Part shown: positions 44,369 to 52,807 of the stretch, one piece after another
How positions within the stretch are numbered: the first letter of the stretch is position 1
Layout of the letters: every line of letters begins with the position of its first letter
NCBI RefSeq assembly: GCF_029892065.1
Contig: NZ_CP120374.1
Location: 1,798,001-1,862,000, forward strand
Origin: Sinorhizobium garamanticum
GTDB taxonomy: Bacteria > Pseudomonadota > Alphaproteobacteria > Rhizobiales > Rhizobiaceae
Direction: 5' to 3'
DNA length: 64,000 nucleotides
Made by a program: the position numbers and the translations under genes
Notes under the pieces: generated by a model
Seen by the model: the letters and a program-made list of their open reading frames with translations, nothing else
Told to the model about the DNA's origin: nothing
Database searches by the model: none

Positions 44369-46177
44369 TTATCCCGGTGTGACGGCGGCGACGATGCCAG
44401 GTCCCGGCAGTTCACCCGCTGTAAGAGAGCAATCACCGGGTCCCATGGTCGTGAAGATCGGCTCGCCGCTGAAAGGGGGAACGGGCTTGGCTTCGTCGGT
44501 GAGATTGATCCGCAGCGCCAAAACGGCGCTCCCGAACATCCAGTCGACTGCAACGAGCCCGTCGCCGGTTGGAAGTATACGGTGGCCGGGCACGCCGGGT
44601 TGCTTGAGCAGCGGGGCGATATGCCGCTGGCGGATATCGGCAAGCTCGCGGATGAAGGCGAGATGCCGCCTGCCCGCAGGGCTTTCCGCTCGATCCCACC
44701 GCAATTTCGATGCGGCGAACGTCCGCGGATCGAGTGGATCGGGCAAATCCGCCGTGGTCTTACCGCGCGGCATGCCGCCGAAATTCTCGGCCTCCCCTTG
44801 GCGTCCCGAGCGAATAGCCTCGGCGATCTCGCCCTCGTAATCCGCGAAGAAGCAAAACGGCTGGGTCTCGCCGTATTCCTCGCCCATGAAAAGCAGCGGA
44901 ACTTGCGGAACGAGCATCAGCGTGGCGGTCAGGACCCGCATCATGTCCGCTCCGACGAGCGAGACGAGGCGTTCACCGAAGGCACGGTTTCCAATCTGGT
45001 CATGGTTCTGCAGGAAGTTGACACGGGCCTGCGGCGGCAGCCGGTCGCCCGTCCAGTGCGACGATATTTCCGTTCCCTTGGCGGGGAGAGCGAAGCCTTC
45101 GGCCATTGCCTCGCGAATCTTCTGCCAAGGCTCCGCGGCAAAGGGCCGGTAGTGGCCTTTCTTCTCTCCCGTTGCGACGACATGCAACGCGTTATGCAGA
45201 TCGTCGTTCCACGCGGCGGTGAAGAGTTCTGCGATCCCTTCCGGTCCCCGCCCCACAAGACTCCTGCGGCGGTGCGCGTCTTCGATGACGAGATGGACGT
45301 GGCGTGCGGGAAATGTCTCGCGTATCTCGCGTGCCATCTCGACGAGAATGTGTGGCTTGCGGCTATCTCTGATCTGCTCGGTCGCGTCTATGCGCAGCCC
45401 GTCGAAGCGGAAATCGCCCAGCCAGTAGAGCGCATTCTCGATGAAAAAACGCCGGACGGCGTCCTGCTCGAAGGCAATCGAGGCTCCCCACGGAGTCGCG
45501 CGATCCTTGTTGAAGAAATCGGCCGCATAGCGCGGCAAGGCGTTTTCTTCCGGGCCGAAGTGATTGTAGACGACATCGAGCAGAACCATGAGCCCGAGCG
45601 AATGGGCCCGATCGACGAGAGCCTTCAGGTCGTCCGGCGTCCCATAGGCATTGTGGGGCGCAAAGTGCAGCACGCCGTCGTAGCCCCAGCCGCGCGCGCC
45701 CGGAGCTTGGGCCACGGGCATGATCTCGATCACGGTGACGCCGGCATCGGCGAGATGGGCGAGGCGCTCGCTTGCCGCACGAAACGTGCCGTCTGGGGTG
45801 AAGGTGCCGATGTGCAGCTCGCAGATGATCGCCTCTTCCCATGGCCGGCCGCTCCACGACGCGCTCTTCCAACGATATGCCGACTGATCGACAAGGATCG
45901 AAGGACCAGAGGGTCCATTCTTTTGCGCCGACGACGCTGGATCGGCAACCAGCGACCCGTCGGACAGCTGAAAACAATAAAGGTCCCCGGCACGCGCTGT
46001 CAGAGAATGCTCGAACCATCCATCGTCGAGCGCCTGCATCTCATGCGGGGTCCCATTGAGAATGAGGCGGGCGGCTTTTTCGTCGGGCGCCCACAGCCTG
46101 AAGTATGCGGCATCCGCCGAAATCAAGCTGGCGCCCCAGGTTCTTTTGAAAAGTCCTGGCGCTTGCTGTTGCTGCAT
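44369..46177 (-). CDS. treZ: Malto-oligosyltrehalose trehalohydrolase
   Basis: 602 residues, GH13. An N-terminal carbohydrate-binding domain (WGASLISADAAYFRLWAPDE) precedes the barrel. Catalytic residues are D264 (FDGLRIDATE), E299 (LVIEDAH) and D393 (QNHDQIGNRAF). It releases trehalose from maltooligosyl-trehalose made by TreY; treY is not in the window. The start at ATG 46177 (MQQQQAPGLFKRTW) is used; the same frame stays open for another 660 codons only because it is antisense to glgX. A GGAAC-N17-AGTT lies upstream (46209-46232 region), a weak EcfG match. Confidence 0.93.
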   Translation of the reverse strand: MQQQQAPGLFKRTWGASLISADAAYFRLWAPDEKAARLILNGTPHEMQALDDGWFEHSLTARAGDLYCFQLSDGSLVADPASSAQKNGPSGPSILVDQSAYRWKSASWSGRPWEEAIICELHIGTFTPDGTFRAASERLAHLADAGVTVIEIMPVAQAPGARGWGYDGVLHFAPHNAYGTPDDLKALVDRAHSLGLMVLLDVVYNHFGPEENALPRYAADFFNKDRATPWGASIAFEQDAVRRFFIENALYWLGDFRFDGLRIDATEQIRDSRKPHILVEMAREIRETFPARHVHLVIEDAHRRRSLVGRGPEGIAELFTAAWNDDLHNALHVVATGEKKGHYRPFAAEPWQKIREAMAEGFALPAKGTEISSHWTGDRLPPQARVNFLQNHDQIGNRAFGERLVSLVGADMMRVLTATLMLVPQVPLLFMGEEYGETQPFCFFADYEGEIAEAIRSGRQGEAENFGGMPRGKTTADLPDPLDPRTFAASKLRWDRAESPAGRRHLAFIRELADIRQRHIAPLLKQPGVPGHRILPTGDGLVAVDWMFGSAVLALRINLTDEAKPVPPFSGEPIFTTMGPGDCSLTAGELPGPGIVAAVTPG

Positions 46178-46263
46178 CGGCTTTGGTCCTCGGATGAATG
46201 AAGGGAAACTGGCCGGCTTCGGCGAAAGTTCCACAGCCTCTCTCAGGACCGAAGCGCCCGATA

Positions 46264-46288
46264 GGAACAATTTCTTTTCTTCCGCGTT
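46264..46288 (+). promoter_or_regulatory. EcfG-type promoter (GGAAC-N16-CGTT) of glgX
   Basis: Exact match: GGAAC 46264-46268 and CGTT 46285-46288, about 30 bases before the first possible glgX starts. Confidence 0.75.
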
Positions 46289-46318
46289 GCACCATCGCTC
46301 CATGCGGGCGCGGGAGTG

Positions 46319-48436
46319 ATGGTAACGGCGATGAACGTTTCTTTCTCTGAACTTAGTTTTCTGAAACCCGAACTCGGCGCCGAATATACCGGCGACGGTA
46401 CACATTTCGCGGTCTTTTCGGCTCATGCCGAGAAGATCGAACTTTGCCTGTTCTCGGAGGATGGCAGCAGGGAAACGGCGCGCCTGCCGCTGCCGAAGCG
46501 GGAAGGTGATGTCTGGTCGGGCTATATCGAAGGCATCGGGCCGGGGACGCTCTATGGCTATCGTGCCCATGGCCCCTACGATCCGCACAACGGCCACCGG
46601 TTCAATCCGAACAAACTGCTGCTCGACCCCTATGCCAAGCAGGTCGCCGGCACATTTGTCTGGGATGACGCGCTGTTCGGATACACGATCGACGGCACGG
46701 CCAACGACCTTTCCTTCGATGAGCGCGACAGCGCGCCGTTCATGGTCAAGGGCGTCATCCAGGACCCGGCTTTCGACTGGGACGGCGACGAGGCGATCCG
46801 CCGTCCCTGGCCGGACACGATCATCTATGAGACCCATGTTCGCGGCATGACCATGACGCACCCGGCGGTTCCGGAAGACCTGCGCGGCACATTCCTCGGC
46901 ATGGCAAGTGATCCGATCATCGACCATCTGACGAAACTCGGCGTAACGGCGATCGAACTCCTGCCGGTGCAATATTTCCTCGACGACCGGCATCTGCTTG
47001 AGCGTGGCCTCAGGAACTACTGGGGGTACCAGACGCTCGGTTTCTTCGCCCCACAGGCGCGCTACATGAAGAGCGGCCGGATCACCGAGTTCAAGACGAT
47101 GGTGAAGCGGTTTCACGCTGCCGGCATCGAAGTCCTGATGGATGTCGTCTACAACCATACAGCCGAGGGCTCCGAGCACGGTCCGACCTTGAATTTTCGC
47201 GGTCTCGACAATCTGAGCTACTACCGGCCCTCTCCGGGAAAACCGCGTCATACCTTCGACATGACCGGCACCGGCAACACGCTCAATGTCGCCCATCCGA
47301 TGGTTATGCGCATGGTTCTCGACAGCCTCCGCTATTGGGTGCAGGTGATGCATATCGACGGTTTCCGCTTCGATCTCGCGAGCGCACTCGGCCGCGAGGA
47401 CATGGAATTCGATCGGGAAGGCGGCTTCTTCGACGCGATCCGGCAGGACCCGATCCTTGCCGGCGTCAAGCTCATCGCGGAGCCCTGGGATACCGGCGAC
47501 GGCGGTTACCAGCTCGGCGGCTTCCCGCATCCGTTCCGCGAATGGAACGATCGGTTCCGGGACGATGTCCGGCGGTTCTGGAAGGGGGACGACGGTATTG
47601 TGCCGGTGCTTGCCGAGCGTATCGCCGGATCGCCGGTGCAATTCAATCATTCCGACCGCGGTGCTACCGCGTCGATTAACCTTGTCGGCGCGCATGACGG
47701 CTTCACGCTGCTGGACACGGTTTCCTACAACGACAGGCACAATGAGGCGAACGGCGAGGACAATCGCGACGGACACCCCGACAACCATTCGGACAACATG
47801 GGCGTCGAAGGCGCCACCGACGACGAGGGGATCAAGAACGCTCGCGCGCGCCGGCGCCGCGCCATGTTTGCCACCCTGATGATCAGTCAGGGGGTGCCAA
47901 TGATCCTTGGCGGCGACGAATTCGGAAACAGCCAGGCCGGCAACAACAACGCCTATTGCCAGGACAACGAAATCGGCTGGCTCGATTGGGCCTCCGGCGA
48001 CGAAGCCTTCCTGGCCTTCTGCCGAAAGATGGTGGAGTTCCGCAAGGAAAATCCATCGCTCCGCCAGGAGCGGTTTCTCAACGGTGAACCGGGCGAGGGT
48101 GGTCACTTCGAAATCGCCTGGTACAGGGCTGACGGCCATCTGATGGACGAGGGAGCGTGGCATGATGAAGCGTTGCGTATCGTCTGCGTCTACATCAGCC
48201 GCAACGGCGTCGCGGAGGCGACACCAGCCAACGGCATGTTCCTGGTTTTAAATGCCGGCGCCGATTGCGAGATCTCGCTGCCGCGCGTGAATGGGACGGA
48301 GCGGTGGCAGCGCGTGCTCGATACGGCCAGTTTCGACGCGGCAAGTGACGACCCCGGTCTGGTTCGCGCGGCACAAGACCATGAGCTTGTCGCAGGACAA
48401 AGCGTCACCGTCTTCATTCCGGCGGACAATGGCTAG
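46319..48436 (+). CDS. glgX: Glycogen debranching enzyme (isoamylase type)
   Basis: 705 residues, GH13 subfamily 11. CBM48-like N-terminal domain (GTHFAVFSAHAEKIELCLFS), barrel with D352 (GFRFDLASAL), E388 (KLIAEPWDTG) and D460 (GAHDGFTLLD) as catalytic triad. It removes side chains from phosphorylase-limit glycogen; with TreY/TreZ the products feed trehalose. GTG 46316, ATG 46319 and ATG 46331 are all possible starts; 46319 is a compromise. Divergent from treZ and overlapping the topoisomerase gene by 8 bases. Confidence 0.94.
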   Translation: MVTAMNVSFSELSFLKPELGAEYTGDGTHFAVFSAHAEKIELCLFSEDGSRETARLPLPKREGDVWSGYIEGIGPGTLYGYRAHGPYDPHNGHRFNPNKLLLDPYAKQVAGTFVWDDALFGYTIDGTANDLSFDERDSAPFMVKGVIQDPAFDWDGDEAIRRPWPDTIIYETHVRGMTMTHPAVPEDLRGTFLGMASDPIIDHLTKLGVTAIELLPVQYFLDDRHLLERGLRNYWGYQTLGFFAPQARYMKSGRITEFKTMVKRFHAAGIEVLMDVVYNHTAEGSEHGPTLNFRGLDNLSYYRPSPGKPRHTFDMTGTGNTLNVAHPMVMRMVLDSLRYWVQVMHIDGFRFDLASALGREDMEFDREGGFFDAIRQDPILAGVKLIAEPWDTGDGGYQLGGFPHPFREWNDRFRDDVRRFWKGDDGIVPVLAERIAGSPVQFNHSDRGATASINLVGAHDGFTLLDTVSYNDRHNEANGEDNRDGHPDNHSDNMGVEGATDDEGIKNARARRRRAMFATLMISQGVPMILGGDEFGNSQAGNNNAYCQDNEIGWLDWASGDEAFLAFCRKMVEFRKENPSLRQERFLNGEPGEGGHFEIAWYRADGHLMDEGAWHDEALRIVCVYISRNGVAEATPANGMFLVLNAGADCEISLPRVNGTERWQRVLDTASFDAASDDPGLVRAAQDHELVAGQSVTVFIPADNG

Positions 48437-49478
48437 AAGCGGCGAGCCCGCGCTCGAGGAAAACGGCCTCGTCTACGTAAGCGACACCGAGCCAGGAATC
48501 AGGCGACAGCGCAAAGGTCGAGGCTTCGTTTATCGTCTGCCGGACGGTTCGGCGCTTTCCGACCCCGCGGTGAAGGCGCGCATATCGTCTCTGGGCCTGC
48601 CGCCTGCCTACGAGAACGTCTGGATCTGCCTGGATGCGAGCGGCCATCTCCAGGCCACGGGCTACGACGCGCGCGGCCGGAAGCAATATCGGTATCACAA
48701 GGAATGGCAGGCGCTGCGAAGCGGCGACAAGTTCGGACAGCTTCCGACATTCGGAAAGGTGCTGCCCAGGATCCGCCGCACGATGCGGCGCCATATGCAG
48801 GGTGCTCCCGACGACATCCGCACGGTTCTGGCGGCGCTGGTGGCGCTCCTCGACGAGGCTCACCTGCGTGTCGGCAGTCCGGCCTATGTCGAGGCCAATG
48901 CGAGCTACGGCGCGACGACTTTGCTCAAGCGCCACCTCAAACTCTCGGATGGCTGCGTCCAGCTGAGCTTCACCGGCAAGGGCGGCAAGCGAGTGAGGCG
49001 CAGGCTCCGCCATCCGAGATTGCAGCGGTTGCTTGAAGAGATTGCGGACTTGCCGGGCCGGCAGCTTTTCGTCTGGAAGGATGAGACCGACACGTTGCGG
49101 CCGATCGATTCTGGGCGCCTCAATCGCTATCTTGCAGAGATTTCGGGCGCAGCGATTTCGGCGAAAACCTTTCGAACCTGGGCGGGAAGCGTCGCGGCAT
49201 TTACGGTCGCACGCGCCGCTCTCGAGCGAGGGGAACGGCCAACGGTCAAGCAGATGAGCGAGGCCGCCGCATCCGTCCTGCACAACACGCCCGCAATCGC
49301 ACGCGAGAGCTACATCCATCCGCAGATCGTCGCGCTTGCCGGTGACAACCAGGTCTCAGCCAAAACACTCGGGGAGCGCGGCCGTGCGAACAACGAATTG
49401 CGCGCCGAGGAGGCGCGCATGCTGAATTTTCTCACTCGTGCGGAGCGATCGAGGCGTCGGAGACTCTGCCGAGACTAA
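48429..49478 (+). CDS. DNA topoisomerase IB (poxvirus/eukaryotic type)
   Basis: 349 residues, about the length of bacterial TopIB. The N-terminal KGRGFVYRLPDG and LGLPPAYENVWICLDASGHL blocks clamp DNA. The catalytic core has RVGSPAYVEANASYGATTLL near 140, KGGKRVRRRL near 180 and the tyrosine nucleophile in ARESYIHPQI near 300. It relaxes supercoils through a 3'-phosphotyrosine. The start at 48429 overlaps the glgX stop, so it is translated from the same EcfG-driven message. C-terminus basic. Confidence 0.92.
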   Translation: MARSGEPALEENGLVYVSDTEPGIRRQRKGRGFVYRLPDGSALSDPAVKARISSLGLPPAYENVWICLDASGHLQATGYDARGRKQYRYHKEWQALRSGDKFGQLPTFGKVLPRIRRTMRRHMQGAPDDIRTVLAALVALLDEAHLRVGSPAYVEANASYGATTLLKRHLKLSDGCVQLSFTGKGGKRVRRRLRHPRLQRLLEEIADLPGRQLFVWKDETDTLRPIDSGRLNRYLAEISGAAISAKTFRTWAGSVAAFTVARAALERGERPTVKQMSEAAASVLHNTPAIARESYIHPQIVALAGDNQVSAKTLGERGRANNELRAEEARMLNFLTRAERSRRRRLCRD

Positions 49479-49689
49479 ACGACAGAGCCGGCCTTCCCCA
49501 CAGATATAAAAGGTGACGACGGGTACAGTCGCGCAGGCGCACTGCGGACCACGATGCGGAGACATATGTGGAACATTCACGGTCGACTGGAATTGTTCAA
49601 TGAAACCCCAGGCCAGGGGCATACGCCCCCGCGTTGAGGACGGGCCATGAGCCCCAGCAGGATGAGCTCCAGCGTGAATGGAGGGAAAA

Positions 49690-49929
49690 ATGCCGAATCC
49701 GCGCCAACCAGACCCGAAGCCACCGTCACCGCAGCCGCCGCCTCCGCCGCCCTGGGACCCCGAGCCACCGATCGAAGAGCCGGATCCCGACCGCCTTCCC
49801 GATGAAGTGCCGGTCCCCAATCCGGACGAAAATCCGGAGCCTCCCAGACACTTCAACCGTGCCGCAACCCGTGGAACAATTGACCGGTCGCGCCGTTTGA
49901 CTTCTGCCATCGACAGAGTTCATCGGTGA
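49690..49929 (+). CDS. Small proline-rich protein
   Basis: 79 residues; the first 55 are a low-complexity Pro/Asp/Glu tract (MPNPRQPDPKPPSPQPPPPP, then PWDPEPPIEEPDPD), the end is basic (FNRAATRGTIDRSRRLTSAI). GGAGGG precedes the ATG at good spacing. Its 3' part contains the EcfG promoter of the next gene. Likely unstructured; no family recognised. 211 bases of featureless sequence precede it. Confidence 0.55.
   Translation: MPNPRQPDPKPPSPQPPPPPPWDPEPPIEEPDPDRLPDEVPVPNPDENPEPPRHFNRAATRGTIDRSRRLTSAIDRVHR
49873..49897 (+). promoter_or_regulatory. EcfG-type promoter (GGAAC-N16-CGTT) inside the proline-rich gene
   Basis: Exact match at 49873-49877 and 49894-49897, 44 bases before the DUF2934 gene start. 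Confidence 0.7.
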
Positions 49930-49941
49930 GGAAGAAGGGAC

Positions 49942-50181
49942 ATGGACAACGACAAGGAAGAGCTTATCCGGCGCAGGGCCTATGCGATCTGGGAGCGGGA
50001 AGGTCGCCCCGAAGGCCAGCACCTCAGGCACTGGGAGCAGGCATCGCGGGAGATGCAGAAAGAGGAAAACCGGTCGAGGAGTGGCGAAAAGCAGGATCTC
50101 GAAACGGAGGGGACAACGCACGCAACCTCAACGCCGGCGTCGCCGGGCAAATCTCGAAACGCCGGCTCGACGGAGCAATAG
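49942..50181 (+). CDS. DUF2934 family protein
   Basis: 79 residues. ELIRRRAYAIWEREGRPEGQ followed by HLRHWEQASREM is the full DUF2934 motif, a short helical domain abundant in rhizobial stress loci. The tail is polar. GAAGGGAC precedes the ATG. First gene of a probable unit with the CBS protein 71 bases later. Confidence 0.88.
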   Translation: MDNDKEELIRRRAYAIWEREGRPEGQHLRHWEQASREMQKEENRSRSGEKQDLETEGTTHATSTPASPGKSRNAGSTEQ

Positions 50182-50252
50182 TCGCATCCGAAACCCGCCG
50201 GCGGAAATGCCGGTCGGCAGCAATTTGGAAGTCAGAAACAAGGAGCAAGATC

Positions 50253-50693
50253 ATGCACGTATCTGAAATCATGACCAGAGACGTTCATCTTGTCAGCCCG
50301 GACGAGACCATCACCGAGGTTGCAAGGCAAATGGCGGAAAACGACATCGGCTTCCTGCCGGTCGGAGACAACGACCGCCTGGTCGGTATGATAACGGACA
50401 GGGATATCGTTGTTCGGGGCGTCGCTGACGGCCTCGACCTTCAGTCAAGAGTAGGAGACATCATGACGACCGATGTCAAATACTGCTTCGAAGACGAGGA
50501 AATTGATGACGTCGCGCGCAATATGGGCGACGTCCAGGTCCGTCGCCTGCCCGTGGTCAACCGCGACAAGCGATTGGTCGGCGTTGTATCGCTCGCAGAC
50601 GCGGCCCGCGAGCAGCCCGCGATTGCCGGCACCGGCCTCAAAGGCGTGACGGTTCCCGGCGGATCCCACAATCAGGCCGGACGGAGCGGCTAG
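50253..50693 (+). CDS. CBS-domain pair protein
   Basis: 146 residues: CBS1 (SEIMTRDVHLVSPDETITEV, then FLPVGDNDRLVGMITDRDIV) and CBS2 (DIMTTDVKYCFEDEEIDDVA, then LPVVNRDKRLVGVVSLADAA). CBS pairs bind adenine nucleotides and act as energy sensors; no enzyme domain is attached. AAGGAGCAAGATC precedes the ATG. A second CBS protein lies at 55284. Confidence 0.92.
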   Translation: MHVSEIMTRDVHLVSPDETITEVARQMAENDIGFLPVGDNDRLVGMITDRDIVVRGVADGLDLQSRVGDIMTTDVKYCFEDEEIDDVARNMGDVQVRRLPVVNRDKRLVGVVSLADAAREQPAIAGTGLKGVTVPGGSHNQAGRSG

Positions 50694-50757
50694 AGCGGGA
50701 TGAGGAAAAGTGTGGGCGGTTTTCCGCCCGCATCCCCGCGTCTCAACTCATTAGGAT

Positions 50758-50810
50758 CGATCACGTTCATGATTTCAGGTGGATTCGTACTGAAATCATG
50801 AACGTGATCG
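50758..50810. repeat. Perfect 21-bp hairpin
   Basis: CGATCACGTTCATGATTTCA-G pairs base for base with its mirror across an 11-base loop. It follows a smaller hairpin repeat at 50694-50737 (GGGATGAGGAAAAGTGTGGG / GGGCGG...CCGCCC). There is no T-run. The sequence type is common between rhizobial genes. Confidence 0.75.
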
Positions 50811-50921
50811 GGGGACACATGCGATCCGCCCGGGCGTTCCTTGGAGCTTCGGGCGCAGCCGGTGCGCGAGGCGGAACAAAAGGCATGTCTTGCGCTTTTC
50901 TCGCAACGAAGGAGTCCGGAG

Positions 50922-51440
50922 ATGCCAGCGAAGCAACACAGCAGCGGCAACGGCGCAGACCCGCGTCGGGCGCAACCAGGCTCGCCTGAGACACGTCAAG
51001 CGGGCCATTCATCGAGAGCAGGCCAATCATCGAGAGCAGGAAAGCCGCAAGAGGCCTGGAAGGAGGCGGAACTTCACCTGCCCGAGGCGGAAGACAAGGC
51101 GGCGCCCAGCGTACACGTCGCCGATGCGGGAGACGCGGCCGGCTGGGTGCCCAGCGCAACTGGCGAAGAGACCACCGAGCGAGCAGACCCGCCGCAGCCG
51201 CGGCCTCGCGACTATGGGGAGACCATTCGCACGACCGTGAAATACGTACCCGCGTCCGAAGCCGGTGGTGGCCAGACGATGGCGGAGAGTGACGCGAAAC
51301 AGGGTGACGACGGCACCGGCGGAGAAACGTGGAACCGCGCCCTTGGCAACAATACCAATGCCGGGATGATCCGCTTCTTCGGTGCGGTTGCGCTCTTCAT
51401 CCTGATATGCGCGTCCGTATTCTGGCTCGCTGCCGACTGA
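50922..51440 (+). CDS. Tail-anchored hypothetical protein
   Basis: 172 residues. A long polar, Gly/Ser/Pro/Glu-rich region (MPAKQHSSGNGADPRRAQPG ... HSSRAGQSSRAG, a small internal duplication) ends in one C-terminal membrane helix (GMIRFFGAVALFILICASVF). Such a tail anchor leaves the rest in the cytoplasm. GGAG precedes the ATG. A GGAAC-N16-GCTT at 50873-50897 is a poor EcfG match. No family recognised; probably one unit with the DUF6766 gene. Confidence 0.6.
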   Translation: MPAKQHSSGNGADPRRAQPGSPETRQAGHSSRAGQSSRAGKPQEAWKEAELHLPEAEDKAAPSVHVADAGDAAGWVPSATGEETTERADPPQPRPRDYGETIRTTVKYVPASEAGGGQTMAESDAKQGDDGTGGETWNRALGNNTNAGMIRFFGAVALFILICASVFWLAAD

Positions 51441-51483
51441 TCGGCGGCAGAGCATCATGGCCAGCCCGGAGCGGAGGGGACCA

Positions 51484-52143
51484 ATGTTGTTCCTGCGTGA
51501 CAACGGATTGTCGATCACGCTGTTCGTCCTGACCTCGGCAACGATTGCCGGCATGGTGGTCACAGGCATGCATGCCTATAACCATGATGCCACCTTGCAC
51601 GGTGGCTCGGCCGTAACCTTCGTCTCCTATCTTGCATCGGGTCATTTTCTCTCGGCTCTCTTCGAGAATTGGGAGAGCGAGTTTCTGCAGATGTCCGCTT
51701 ACGTCTGCCTCACAGCATATCTCTATCAACGCGGCTCGGCGGAATCGAGGAACCCTGATGCCGCATCGAAATGCGAAGAGGATCCGGTTTCCCGGGAGCG
51801 TGATCCCGCAGCACCGTGGCCGGTGCGGCGTGGCGGCCTGCTGCGAACACTTTATTCCTACTCGCTCGGCATGGCCCTTTGCACACTGTTCGCCCTGTCT
51901 TTTCTTCTGCACCTGCGCGCAAGCGTCGCTGCGGCAAACCTCGATGCGGCCGCCCATGGCGAAGCCGCCTCGGATGCCTTCACTCACCTCACCAATCCTG
52001 AATTCTGGTTCGAATGCTTCCAGAATTGGCAATCGGAATTTCTATCCACTCTGGTTCTGGTGGTCTTTTCCATTTTCTTGCGTTTTCGCGGATCGCCGGA
52101 ATCGAAGGCCGTGGCGGCTCCCATGTGGCAAACCGGGAAATAG
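51484..52143 (+). CDS. DUF6766-like membrane protein with internal duplication
   Basis: 219 residues with four membrane segments in two similar halves. Each half ends in a matching motif: HFLSALFENWESEFLQMSAY near 55 and FWFECFQNWQSEFLSTLVLV near 185, so an ancestral two-helix unit was doubled. The family is widespread in rhizobia near stress genes, with no known function. GGAGGGGACCA before ATG 51484 decides the start. It lies 43 bases after the tail-anchored protein gene. Confidence 0.78.
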   Translation: MLFLRDNGLSITLFVLTSATIAGMVVTGMHAYNHDATLHGGSAVTFVSYLASGHFLSALFENWESEFLQMSAYVCLTAYLYQRGSAESRNPDAASKCEEDPVSRERDPAAPWPVRRGGLLRTLYSYSLGMALCTLFALSFLLHLRASVAAANLDAAAHGEAASDAFTHLTNPEFWFECFQNWQSEFLSTLVLVVFSIFLRFRGSPESKAVAAPMWQTGK

Positions 52144-52181
52144 ACCGCGTTTTTCACCGCCGTCATGCGCCCCCTCCTCAT

Positions 52182-52206
52182 GGAACATAATCGACCATTG
52201 CTGGTT
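52182..52206 (+). promoter_or_regulatory. EcfG-type promoter (GGAAC-N16-GGTT)
   Basis: GGAAC 52182-52186 and GGTT 52203-52206; DUF3008 start codon at 52260. Confidence 0.6.
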
Positions 52207-52259
52207 CCGGGACTGTTGAAGTCCGTACGGTGCTGTGGGTCGCCCAAAGGAGAATAGAG

Positions 52260-52448
52260 ATGCCTGCCAAATCGAAGGCACAGCAAATGGCTGCCGGTGC
52301 GGCACTTGCCGCCAAGCGGGGAGAAAAGAAGAAGAGCGAACTCAAAGGGGCTTCGAAAAGCATGGAAAAATCCATGACCGAAGAGGAACTCGAGGAGCTG
52401 GCTTCCACGAAACGCAAGGGCAAGAAGGAGCACGCTTCCAAGTCGTAG
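52260..52448 (+). CDS. DUF3008 family protein
   Basis: 62 residues: MPAKSKAQQMAAGAALAAKR, GEKKKSELKGASKSMEKSMT, EEELEELASTKRKGKKEH. This is the full DUF3008 pattern, a small basic helical protein resembling seed KGG-type stress proteins. AAAGGAGAATAGAG precedes the ATG and an EcfG promoter is 54 bases upstream. An imperfect GTGGGGGCGTC/GACGCCTCAC hairpin at 52516-52543 could end the message. Confidence 0.9.
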   Translation: MPAKSKAQQMAAGAALAAKRGEKKKSELKGASKSMEKSMTEEELEELASTKRKGKKEHASKS

Positions 52449-52626
52449 TTGTACCGCGGCGCGGCCCGGCTGGCCGACCGTTGCGGCTCAAGCGTATGGT
52501 GGTCTCCTCCGACGTGGGGGCGTCCGCTGACGCCTCACACTTTTCCTCATCCCGTTCTGGCGATTACATGAAGTACCCGGCACAATACGCTATCGTAAGA
52601 TCCTCGCCATGACGAAGGATAAGCGG

Positions 52627-52785
52627 ATGAACGAAACCAAAGCACGTGCGGGTGGGGACGCAGACAGGGCCATCGACGAGCAGATCGCCTCCCTCATGGG
52701 CAAGATACAGAGGGAAGCCGTGCCGGAGCGGCTGCTTGAACTGGCCCGGAAACTGCAAGAAGCGCTGAATGCACGCAGGCGCTGA
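52627..52785 (+). CDS. nepR: NepR-like anti-sigma factor
   Basis: 52 residues from ATG 52627 (AAGGA eight bases upstream): AIDEQIASLMGKIQREAVPE then RLLELARKLQEALNA. The pattern, a short helix followed by E-x-(V/I)-P-x-R-(F/L)-x-x-L-x-x-x-L, is that of NepR, the protein that holds EcfG inactive and is titrated by phosphorylated PhyR. It is the next gene to the EcfG-type sigma factor but convergent with it (22 bases between stops), where most loci have nepR upstream of and co-directional with ecfG. No phyR or PhyK kinase is in the window. A 58-codon version starting at 52609 is possible. Confidence 0.7.
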   Translation: MNETKARAGGDADRAIDEQIASLMGKIQREAVPERLLELARKLQEALNARRR

Positions 52786-52807
52786 GGGGATGTTCTTCCC
52801 GCCGCGG

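Noticed and set aside
46178..48163. Very long open frame continuing upstream of treZ on the minus strand
   Set aside because: It is antisense to glgX, lacks family features, and treZ has a proper start at 46177; it is open only because of the GC-rich codon bias of glgX.
49356..49910. Minus-strand frame with a Gly/Ser-rich tract
   Set aside because: It is the mirror of the proline-rich gene and of the topoisomerase tail; it has no ribosome site.
50694..50810. CRISPR-like repeat cluster
   Set aside because: Only two different hairpins occur, with no regular spacing and no direct repeats.
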